A stretch of 61,942 bases of DNA from an uncultured Chitinophaga sp. (GTDB lineage Bacteria; Bacteroidota; Bacteroidia; Cytophagales; Cyclobacteriaceae): NCBI GenBank assembly GCA_902168205.1, contig CABHOK010000015.1, positions 1 through 61,942 on the forward strand. Reading direction: 5' to 3'. A program made the position numbers and the translations under genes. Positions 10,001-16,506 of this stretch are shown here, in pieces. Position 1 is the first letter of the stretch; every line of letters begins with the position of its first letter. The notes beneath the pieces are model-generated. The model ran no database searches, was not told the origin of the DNA, and saw nothing but the letters and a program-made list of their open reading frames with translations.

Positions 10001-10452
10001 ATGATTTTACGAAAGGATGGTTAAACTTTCCTCTTCGTAACCTGGCTGCCGGTAAACATACTATTACGTTGAAAGTATGGGACACCTATAACAATCCGGC
10101 AGAGGCCCGTATTGATTTTACCGTAACCGATGGTGAAAACCTTGTCATTGAAAAGTTTGCGAACTACCCGAACCCGTTCCAAACCGAAACCACGCTATAT
10201 TTTACCCATAACCGCGCAGGCGATGATCTGGAAGCAGAACTGGCGGTTTATACTTTAACCGGACAGTTATTAGCAACCTATTCATACACTATAGAAGAAA
10301 GTGCATATCTTGTGGAATTGGCGAAAATGGAAGGGAATGAAGACCTCCGCAAAAAACTTGTGCCCGGTTTATACTTAGCACGCGTGGCGGTTCGTTCCTT
10401 AACCAACAACTCCAAAAATGAACGGCTTACAAAGCTTATTGTTGTTAATTAA
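7063..10452 (+). CDS. porU: Type IX secretion system sortase PorU
   Basis: PorU is the cell-surface cysteine protease that removes the C-terminal sorting domain of T9SS cargo and attaches the cargo to the surface. The 1129-residue protein has a signal peptide (about residues 1-23, ending KAKGQ) and a gingipain-type C25 peptidase core. The probable catalytic His is in TGHGNER (about His645) and the probable Cys in TATCEFG (about Cys678). The C-terminus (about 1030-1129, starting near YPNPFQTET) resembles a sorting domain itself. The start must be TTG at 7063, because the frame is closed by the pssA stop just upstream and no ATG precedes the signal peptide. The immediate porV neighbour supports the assignment. 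Confidence 0.92.
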   Translation: MRLCTTILYALLLFVFSIKAKGQSSVLSSGKWYKVAVEKNGVYRISYNDFKKMGFDAGSIDPRKIKIFGNEGGMLPQANAAWRPTDLTENAIYVYGEEDGIFNSGDYILWYAEGPDLVQYDVQRSIFRYESNLYSTKNFYFVTVGNENGKRVASTASAAGSFPTIQTFDDYFYHELDSYNELESGREWFERLTLDQQSYTAAIAGIVDNSSIKVVSDVMGQSTKSSSFQMTWNNTPILQQSIGTISDSQYGIKGIHNRDTISINSSTVSASSTSSQEIKYTYTKSGSGTGYLDFFLLNVERKLALYGSQTIFRSLASLNNATSTFSIADASNVTIWNVTDPYTPAIQQYTLQSSQASFSIATESLKEFIVFNNDIPAPQLVGSLSNQNLHGISTPNLVIVTHPSFKDEVMRLAAHREGHSGWTTAVVTTDEVYNEFSSGRQDVSAIRDFARHLYTKNPSALKALLLVGKASYDYKDRVTSNTNYVATYESRNSLTPLETYSSDDYFGFLENADGNWGEGIIPESHTLEIGVGRLPVKTIDEAKDVINKIIDYDTNKKSYGSWRKNIVFVADDGSNSDSYTTAHQSQANTLANSLEAATAGLNTKKFFLGTYTKTVKPNGESIPEATNDIIDNFDRGALIINYTGHGNERVWADEQVFTNFNIDELENTRYPFLVTATCEFGRQDDPAQISSAELSVLHANGGAIGLVTTARPVYSFTNFELNKAFYEALLEKESGQYLPIGEIFRRTKNNSISGVGNRNFSLLGDPSLTLAIPSLSVRVTDIKTASGSDTLKALSAAIIKGEVIHENGSRVEDFQGTLEATLFDKQTEFVTIGKNNPAFRYNEWHNILYRGKASIKNGEFEFQFIVTKNMAYEIASGKLSLYAADSAKTQDAAGATSDFKVGGSEKNPATDNTAPAIALYMNDTTFMNGGIVSPDATLLARLQDANGINVSEYGIGSTMVAILDDDEVYVVSDYYIADENDFTKGWLNFPLRNLAAGKHTITLKVWDTYNNPAEARIDFTVTDGENLVIEKFANYPNPFQTETTLYFTHNRAGDDLEAELAVYTLTGQLLATYSYTIEESAYLVELAKMEGNEDLRKKLVPGLYLARVAVRSLTNNSKNERLTKLIVVN

Positions 10453-10467
10453 TTATCTTTACAGCGC

Positions 10468-11673
10468 TTGAAAAATACATTAATGAATTTCAGAGTAACA
10501 CCTGCCATTGTACTTGTGGCCTTTTCATGTCAGTTTGGATTTGCTCAGGTAACTAATCCGGATGAACTTATAGGACAGGACAACGCCATTACTACGGCCG
10601 TTCCTTTTCTTGCTATATCCCCTGATGCACGTCATGCGGCTCTTGGTGATGCCGGTGTAGCTACCTCACCTGATGCAAACTCTGCCTATTGGAACGCAGG
10701 GAAGCTGGCCTTCATTGATAAAAAATACGGTGGAACACTTTCCTATACCCCATGGCTCGGCAAGATTGTAAACGATATGTGGGTTGGATATTTTTCCGGC
10801 TACTATAAAATCAACCGCGAACAGGCTATCGCTGCATCCATTAAGTATTTTGATTTGGGTGATATCACCTTCAATACTGGTCCTGGTCAGGGCGATATTA
10901 TCGGTGAATTCAACCCACGCGAATTCGCGATTGATGTTACCTATTCGCGCATGCTTACCGAGAACTTCAGTATCGGTGGTTCCCTCCGCTATATACACTC
11001 TAACCTTACCGGTGCCTTTACGCAGATTGATGCGAAACCGGCAAACAGTGTTGCTGTAGATTTAGGGTTATACTATACCAAACCAATTCAGGGCGCTAAA
11101 AACTCTACACTCTCTATTGGTGCTGCTATATCAAACATCGGTGCAAAAATTACCTATACCGACAGCGAGAACAAGGATTTTATACCAACCAACCTTCGCC
11201 TGGGTACAGCCTATACAACTGAACTCGATCCGTATAACAAAATTACGTTCACGGTAGACTTCAATAAATTACTGGTACCCACCCCGCCTGTACGCGACCA
11301 GGACGGGAACATTATTGCCGGAAAAGATGATAAAGATAAATCGCTGCTGAGCGGTATATTCGGATCATTCTCGGATGCACCGGATGGATTCAGCGAAGAG
11401 ATCAAAGAGATTATGACATCAGTAGGTGTTGAATACTGGTATAACGATCTGTTTGCTGCACGCCTCGGTTATTTCAACGAAGCGAAGACAAAAGGAAATC
11501 GTAAGTATATGACGATCGGGTTAGGCTTCCGTAAAGACCGTTTCGGTTTTGATGTAGCATACCTGGTACCTACCAATAAACGCGAACATCCGCTGGCAGA
11601 AACAATCCGTTTTACACTGTTGCTGAACATCAGCGAGACACAAACGGAGAAATCTGAATCCGTTACTGACTAA
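10468..11673 (+). CDS. porV: Type IX secretion outer-membrane protein PorV (LptO)
   Basis: PorV is an outer-membrane barrel that collects cargo from the T9SS translocon and forms the attachment complex with PorU. The 401-residue protein has a signal peptide ending GFAQ at about residue 27. The conserved N-terminal segment (about 45-80) with FLAISPDARHAALGDAG and YWNAGKLA marks the PorV/FadL-like family. Regular barrel strands continue to the end. The likely start is TTG at 10468, giving MKNTLMN; an ATG at 10483 is possible but shortens the basic signal-peptide end. A TATCTTTA sequence (10454-10461) resembling a -7 box ends 6 bases before the TTG. The gap from porU is 15 bases. Confidence 0.92.
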   Translation: MKNTLMNFRVTPAIVLVAFSCQFGFAQVTNPDELIGQDNAITTAVPFLAISPDARHAALGDAGVATSPDANSAYWNAGKLAFIDKKYGGTLSYTPWLGKIVNDMWVGYFSGYYKINREQAIAASIKYFDLGDITFNTGPGQGDIIGEFNPREFAIDVTYSRMLTENFSIGGSLRYIHSNLTGAFTQIDAKPANSVAVDLGLYYTKPIQGAKNSTLSIGAAISNIGAKITYTDSENKDFIPTNLRLGTAYTTELDPYNKITFTVDFNKLLVPTPPVRDQDGNIIAGKDDKDKSLLSGIFGSFSDAPDGFSEEIKEIMTSVGVEYWYNDLFAARLGYFNEAKTKGNRKYMTIGLGFRKDRFGFDVAYLVPTNKREHPLAETIRFTLLLNISETQTEKSESVTD

Positions 11674-11679
11674 TCGCGC

Positions 11680-12939
11680 ATGATAGATCGCAGCATAGCT
11701 CCCTCCTTCACCAGGAGTACTGATTTTGAATTGATCAGACCAGAAGAACTTACGTTGCCAAATGGCGCGAAAGTTTTTTTTGTTTCTGGCGGTACCCAAT
11801 CGGTTATTCGTGTTGAAATTATACTGAAGGCCGGGCGCTGGTTCGAGAGCGTGTGGGGCGCATCTCATTTTTCTTCACAGCTTCTGTCAAAAGGAACTTC
11901 CCGGAAAAGCAGTTTTGAAATTGCACAGATCTTCGATCAGTATGGTGCGCATTTTGAAATTAGTCCGGGGCTGGATATAGTATCTATCGCACTCTATACC
12001 CTGACTAAAAATTTACGACCAACACTGGCGCTGGTTCGCGAACTGCTGGAAGATTCTGTGTTCCCTGAAAAAGAATTAACGCAGTCCAGAAATATATACC
12101 TTCAGAACCTGAAAGTTAATAACGAGAAAACGAGCTTTCAGGCATCCAAACTTTTCCGCAAGAAACTGTTTGGCGAGAATCATCCGTATGGGAAAGAACT
12201 CGAAGCTGAAGATGTTACTGCGTTAACAACAGAGCAACTCAAGGAACACTATACTTCGCTCGGAAAAGATTTTACGTTGATTGTTTCAGGCAAAGTGGAT
12301 GATGCCGGCAAGCAAAATATAATTGAAGCATTCAGCGCGCTTCCTCATCGGGTTGTATCTGAAAAACAGATATCGACTGATACCATTAATACATTACACG
12401 AGCGCATCAGCAAGAAAGGAAGTGTACAGTCTTCCATTCGCATGGGCCGCAAGGCTATAGCACGTTCGCATGCCGACTATGCATCCGTATTATTTCTCAA
12501 TCATATACTGGGCGGATACTTCGGCTCGCGCCTGATGAAGAACATTCGTGAAGACAAAGGATTATCGTATGGTATATATGCATCCCTGCATACCCTGCAG
12601 CACGACAACTATACTGTTATAGGAGCGGATGTAAACAACGAAAACCTTGATCTTACCTTTGAGGAGATTCATAAAGAACTGAAACGCCTGCGCACAGAAC
12701 TGATTGATGCCGAAGAGCTGGAAATAGCCCGCAATCATTTTATCGGGAGTCTGCAGGCTGAAATCACTACTCCTTTTGCACACGCTGACAAGATCAAAAA
12801 TATATTCCTGTTTAACCTGTCGCAGGATTACTACCAGAAACTGATCAACACCATTGACAGTATACAAGGTGAAGAACTGATGGGCATCGCAGCCAAATAC
12901 TTCGCAGAAGATTCGTTTATTGAAGTGGCTGTGGGCTAA
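11680..12939 (+). CDS. M16-family protein lacking the zinc motif
   Basis: The 419-residue protein has the two-half M16 (pitrilysin/insulinase) fold: an N-terminal half with VEIILKAGRWFES and a C-terminal half with HILGGYFGSRLMKNIREDKGLSYGIYASL. Where active members have HxxEH, this one reads HFSSQ (residues 63-67), so the catalytic Glu and one zinc-ligand His are missing. It is probably a non-catalytic partner or chaperone, as in processing-peptidase alpha subunits; no active partner gene is adjacent. It starts with ATG 6 bases after porV, implying one operon with porU-porV. No signal peptide is evident, so it is probably cytoplasmic or periplasmic by another route. Confidence 0.85.
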   Translation: MIDRSIAPSFTRSTDFELIRPEELTLPNGAKVFFVSGGTQSVIRVEIILKAGRWFESVWGASHFSSQLLSKGTSRKSSFEIAQIFDQYGAHFEISPGLDIVSIALYTLTKNLRPTLALVRELLEDSVFPEKELTQSRNIYLQNLKVNNEKTSFQASKLFRKKLFGENHPYGKELEAEDVTALTTEQLKEHYTSLGKDFTLIVSGKVDDAGKQNIIEAFSALPHRVVSEKQISTDTINTLHERISKKGSVQSSIRMGRKAIARSHADYASVLFLNHILGGYFGSRLMKNIREDKGLSYGIYASLHTLQHDNYTVIGADVNNENLDLTFEEIHKELKRLRTELIDAEELEIARNHFIGSLQAEITTPFAHADKIKNIFLFNLSQDYYQKLINTIDSIQGEELMGIAAKYFAEDSFIEVAVG

Positions 12940-12963
12940 TATATAGCCGCTTCTGTATCAGGA

Positions 12964-14682
12964 TCAGATTATCTCCGGTATTTCCAATTGAACGGTGGTG
13001 CCTCGGCCTACTTCTGATTCGATGTTGATGTTCCCGTTCAATTTATCAACAGCTTCCTTTACAATATATAGTCCTAAACCCGAGCCGGCACCATCATCGG
13101 TAGCGCGGTAAAACATTTTATAGATGTTGGGTAAATGTTCTTTCTCGATTCCTTTACCATTGTCTTCAATAGCCAGTTTGGCCAGATTCTGATTGATTGT
13201 TACCTGTACTTTTATAACCGGGTCTCTTCCGTTCCGATAGCGAATGGCATTTGAAATTATATTATTCAGAATAACTTTCAGTCTCCAGCGATCGCAGAAG
13301 AACGGAGCATCCTGCTGAATGTTGACAACACGCTCCACCGATTTACCGGTGCTCGTAGCAAACTTCAACTGGTTGAACGTCTCTTCAATAAGCGGCTCGA
13401 ATTGTATAGGCTCGCGTTTCACTTCAAGGCGCGAGTTGCGCGACTGATCGAGTATCTCCTTAATGAAATGATCCTGCTGCAGGGCGCTCTTGTTGATCAT
13501 GTCGAGATACATATCTTTCATCGCTACATCTTTATCAATGCGTGCGAGATTGATTAGTCCCAATACCGAAGCTATAGGAGCACGCAGATCATGCGAAACA
13601 CTATATACAAAATTGTCCAGCTCGGTATTGCGTTTACTCAGCTCGTGGTTGGTGCGTTGTAATTTTTCTTCAGCAACCTTGCGCGTTCCAATTTCATCGT
13701 TCAATGCCTTTGTACGTTCCTGCACCATTTGCTCCAGGTTCTCATTAAACTCCTGCAACTGGTGCTGTGCATCCAGACGTTCTTTTACCGTTGCCGAAAG
13801 AATAATAGTAGATATACTGATAACCCCTATAAAGATCTGCAGCAACAGCATCGAGTTATCGGTACCGCTAAGTATAAAAGGACCGATACCGTGTACCGTA
13901 AAGTATATCGAGATGAGCGACACAATGAGTACACCGGCTATCGCCACAATTAACTCAAACCGAAACGCAAGCCATAATAAAAACGGAAGCGCTAATAAAG
14001 GCAGCGCCCGCTGCATGGTGATAGTAAGATAGTCTACCTGCAGCAACAGGTATATAGCAACAATACCCAGAAAGTAAATACCAACTTCAATAACCCTCGC
14101 TGGCGACAACGTTACTTTAATCTTGCGTGCTACGGAAAGAATAAAAGGTGTAAAGAGTAATATACCTACTACGTTCCCCACCCACCATGAAAACAGTATG
14201 CGCGTAATACTATCGGACGCTATAACATTATTAAAATATAGGCTGCCTGCACCAATGCTCGCCCCGGCCAGACACATAATAAGTGCTACAAACAAAAAGC
14301 GAAACGTATTTCGTGCATGCCTGAACGGGTAGGAATCTTTTATCCAGAGTTTAACCATATAATTACCTGCCACCGCTTCAATTGTATTACCAATAGCAAT
14401 CGCACTGCTTACAGTAATAATAGTCTGAGGTCCCAGTCCAGGATTATTCCAGTACGCCATGATGTTGGCAATAAGAGCACCAATCGTTATGCCGGGCCAG
14501 ACCGATCTGCCCATGAGTATCACCAAAGCAAAGGCAATTCCTGACGGAGGCCATGCCGGCAAAGCAGACATGTTTTCGAAAGCAAGAAAATATCCGAGGC
14601 GGGCAAAGAGATAATATAGTATCGCGACACCTATGATTTTTAAATCCAGGCTGTATTTAAGCGGGAGTTTAAGGGTAGGCAT
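12964..14682 (-). CDS. MASE1-domain sensor histidine kinase
   Basis: The N-terminal part (about residues 10-300) contains a row of hydrophobic segments with the WPPSGIAFA motif, typical of the MASE1 membrane sensor domain. A coiled coil follows (LEQMVQERTKALNDE). Next come the dimerisation/phosphoacceptor H-box SVSHDLRAPI (His about 364), the N-box around LNNIISNAIRY, and G-boxes DNGKGI and GSGLGL. It is a complete kinase, but no response regulator lies nearby, so it is an orphan. A TTG at 14700 could start it six codons earlier. The -7 box at 14702-14709 places the transcription start after that TTG, so I prefer the ATG at 14682. It is convergent with the M16-like gene, 24 bases away. Confidence 0.88.
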   Translation of the reverse strand: MPTLKLPLKYSLDLKIIGVAILYYLFARLGYFLAFENMSALPAWPPSGIAFALVILMGRSVWPGITIGALIANIMAYWNNPGLGPQTIITVSSAIAIGNTIEAVAGNYMVKLWIKDSYPFRHARNTFRFLFVALIMCLAGASIGAGSLYFNNVIASDSITRILFSWWVGNVVGILLFTPFILSVARKIKVTLSPARVIEVGIYFLGIVAIYLLLQVDYLTITMQRALPLLALPFLLWLAFRFELIVAIAGVLIVSLISIYFTVHGIGPFILSGTDNSMLLLQIFIGVISISTIILSATVKERLDAQHQLQEFNENLEQMVQERTKALNDEIGTRKVAEEKLQRTNHELSKRNTELDNFVYSVSHDLRAPIASVLGLINLARIDKDVAMKDMYLDMINKSALQQDHFIKEILDQSRNSRLEVKREPIQFEPLIEETFNQLKFATSTGKSVERVVNIQQDAPFFCDRWRLKVILNNIISNAIRYRNGRDPVIKVQVTINQNLAKLAIEDNGKGIEKEHLPNIYKMFYRATDDGAGSGLGLYIVKEAVDKLNGNINIESEVGRGTTVQLEIPEII

Positions 14683-14701
14683 TAATTCTCTCACAGTCAA
14701 A

Positions 14702-14730
14702 CAAATATATACCGTAAAAATCTATTTCAA
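14702..14730 (-). promoter_or_regulatory. Promoter of the MASE1 kinase gene
   Basis: On the minus strand a TTG (plus 14728-14730) and TATATTTG (plus 14702-14709) are 18 bases apart. The predicted transcription start lies about 15 bases before the ATG at 14682. Confidence 0.6.
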
Positions 14731-14911
14731 GCAATTCATGCAGAAGGAAACACCTTTCTGAAAGACAGAAGGACGCTTTTAAGGGTTGAAGTGACAGTAA
14801 AGGATATTGATCCGCTTAATTTATGCCATCAAACACGGGCTAAGCGTATAACAAACAGTGCATTAGTGTATATCCGTGTTATTTGCCGGCATCATTGATC
14901 GCCTGACAAGC

Positions 14912-14941
14912 TTTGCACTAACCAATGAATATTTATCTTCA
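14912..14941 (+). promoter_or_regulatory. Candidate promoter of the ureohydrolase-like gene
   Basis: TTTG at 14912-14915 and TATCTTCA at 14934-14941 are 18 bases apart; the -7 box has two mismatches to TAnnTTTG. The leader to the ATG at 14962 would be about 15-20 bases. Confidence 0.4.
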
Positions 14942-14961
14942 CGAAGTTTTTTAGACCTGCT

Positions 14962-16119
14962 ATGGATCTTACTATCTTCTTCTCTCCGGTAAGTGAATCG
15001 CTGTATGCTGACATCACTTCGGCTTCCAGTTTTTTCAAAAATATATCTATATATGGCGATAAGATGCCCGACTATAGAGGTGCGCATGTTGCTATTATTG
15101 GCATAGGAGAAGAGCGAGGCTCACAGCTAAACAAAGGCACTGCCTCTGCACCTGATGTGGTGCGCAGAAAATTATATACACTCAAGCGTGGTACAGGAGC
15201 CTACCGTATAGTAGACCTCGGCAACTTAAAGCCCGGGCACGACCTGGAAGAAACCTATACGCGCATCAGCGAAGTTTGTCGCATGCTGCTGGAAAGCAAC
15301 GTACTGCCTATCCTCATTGGTGGTTCTCACGACCTCGACTATGGCCAGTACTGCGGTTACGAAACGCTCGATAAACTGGTAAGTCTGCTGAACGTAGATG
15401 CATTCCTCGACCTGGAAGATAAAGAGCAAGGCCCGAGCAACCAACATATACATCGCATACTACTGCACGAACCTAATTATCTTTTCAGCTACACGCACCT
15501 CGCGTATCAGAGTTATCTCATCGACCCGATGTCGGTGGCTATACTGGAGAAATTATACTTTGAAGCATTTCGTATCGGGCAGATGCGTACCAACATGCAG
15601 GAGATGGAACCTACCATCCGCAATGCAGATATGTTGTCGTTTGATGTTACGGCTATTCGCTCTTCCGATGCTCCGGGTAACGCCAACGCTCAACCCTTCG
15701 GCTTAACGGGTGAGGAAGCCTGCCAAATCTGCTGGTATGCAGGGCTCAATGAGAAACTGAGTTCACTCGGATTTTACGAGTATAATCCGGAGCAGGATGA
15801 TGTTCACAAGAAAACAGCTTCCATTATTGCTACCATGATCTGGTATTTTATTGAAGGATACTATCATCGTAAGAATGAACAGAATTTCAGAAGCAATGAT
15901 TTTCTCAAGTACTCGGTGTCTATGCCGGTAGATCCGGAAGTAATAACATTCTACAAAAGTAAATTAAGCGAGAAGTGGTGGATGGAGGTTCCGTATCCCA
16001 ACGGACGTGAACGCTATGCACGCAACAGCATTGTTCCATGCAGTTACAACGACTACCAGGCGGCCATTCGCGGTGAAGTTCCGGAGCGCTACATCAGCAC
16101 ACTTGCCAAACTGATTTAA
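14962..16119 (+). CDS. Ureohydrolase-fold protein (formimidoylglutamase/arginase family) with altered metal site
   Basis: The 385-residue protein has the arginase/agmatinase fold, starting MDLTIFFSPV as in the Bacteroidota 'formimidoylglutamase' group. Of the six manganese-ligand positions of active enzymes, H123 (GGSHD), D146 and D150 (DAFLD) and D228 (SFDVT) are kept. The DAHxD histidine is Phe148 and the second Asp of SFDxD is Thr230. The two-metal centre is therefore probably broken, and hydrolase activity is doubtful. The SSDAPGNANA and WWMEVPYP segments show strong conservation with the family, so the protein is likely under selection for another role. No histidine-degradation (hut) or arginine genes lie nearby. 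Confidence 0.82.
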   Translation: MDLTIFFSPVSESLYADITSASSFFKNISIYGDKMPDYRGAHVAIIGIGEERGSQLNKGTASAPDVVRRKLYTLKRGTGAYRIVDLGNLKPGHDLEETYTRISEVCRMLLESNVLPILIGGSHDLDYGQYCGYETLDKLVSLLNVDAFLDLEDKEQGPSNQHIHRILLHEPNYLFSYTHLAYQSYLIDPMSVAILEKLYFEAFRIGQMRTNMQEMEPTIRNADMLSFDVTAIRSSDAPGNANAQPFGLTGEEACQICWYAGLNEKLSSLGFYEYNPEQDDVHKKTASIIATMIWYFIEGYYHRKNEQNFRSNDFLKYSVSMPVDPEVITFYKSKLSEKWWMEVPYPNGRERYARNSIVPCSYNDYQAAIRGEVPERYISTLAKLI

Positions 16120-16121
16120 AA

Positions 16122-16151
16122 TTTCTTTGCTGTAGCGCTTTGCTACATTTG
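16122..16151 (+). promoter_or_regulatory. Promoter of the 53-residue membrane-protein gene
   Basis: A perfect TACATTTG at 16144-16151 is preceded by TTTC (16122-16125) with an 18-base spacer. It ends 3 bases before the ATG at 16155, predicting a leaderless mRNA. Confidence 0.55.
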
Positions 16152-16154
16152 CCT

Positions 16155-16316
16155 ATGAAACTTCTTGATATTGTCATACTCTCGCTCGCAGTGGGCTTTC
16201 TCATTATTGGTATACACCAGGTCATGGTGCTGGGGCTTGGCCAGGCGTATTGGGCGCTGATGTTAACGCTTGTGCTCTTCTTTGTTTTTACGTTACGTAA
16301 ACGGGGTAAGAACTGA
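16155..16316 (+). CDS. Small membrane protein of unknown function (53 aa)
   Basis: The short frame ATG(16155)-TGA(16316) encodes 53 residues. It starts MKLLDIVILSLAVGFLIIG and has two hydrophobic segments (about 5-20 and 30-46) around a short polar turn with HQ. It ends in a basic tail LRKRGKN, so the positive-inside rule gives both ends cytoplasmic. A perfect -7 box lies 3 bases before its ATG, and it begins 35 bases after the ureohydrolase stop. I do not recognise a family. The combination of promoter, ATG, hydrophobic pattern and basic tail makes it a likely real gene that automatic length cut-offs would miss. Confidence 0.6.
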   Translation: MKLLDIVILSLAVGFLIIGIHQVMVLGLGQAYWALMLTLVLFFVFTLRKRGKN

Positions 16317-16353
16317 ATTTTTTATCGTCAACAATCCCCCGCAGTTAACGTTT

Positions 16354-16416
16354 GCAGAAATTGTTCACAGGCTCCAAAAAAAGCTGCTTTTAGGTCGCTT
16401 AAATTTCTGCTTTTCA
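16354..16416 (+). terminator. Long-loop inverted repeat followed by a T run, possible terminator
   Basis: A 9-bp stem (16354-16362 with 16402-16410) encloses an A-rich insert and is followed by TTTTC. It lies in the 190-base gap between the 53-residue gene and the foldase gene. The loop is long for an intrinsic terminator, so it may instead be a structured leader or chance. Confidence 0.3.
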
Positions 16417-16455
16417 GTGCGCTTCATACGATTTTTCGGATTTTTAAGAACGATG

Positions 16456-16486
16456 TTTTTCTAATACGCAGAACGGGTTAAATTTG
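16456..16486 (+). promoter_or_regulatory. Promoter of the foldase gene
   Basis: TTTTT at 16456-16460 and TAAATTTG at 16479-16486 (exact TAnnTTTG) are 18 bases apart. The leader before the ATG at 16507 would be about 15-17 bases. Confidence 0.6.
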
Positions 16487-16506
16487 CGGCTCTTTAAAAA
16501 TTACTT

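Noticed and set aside
16270-16464. A 64-codon plus-strand frame upstream of the foldase gene
   Set aside because: It begins inside the better 53-codon gene in another frame and ends over the foldase promoter region; the composition is not protein-like.
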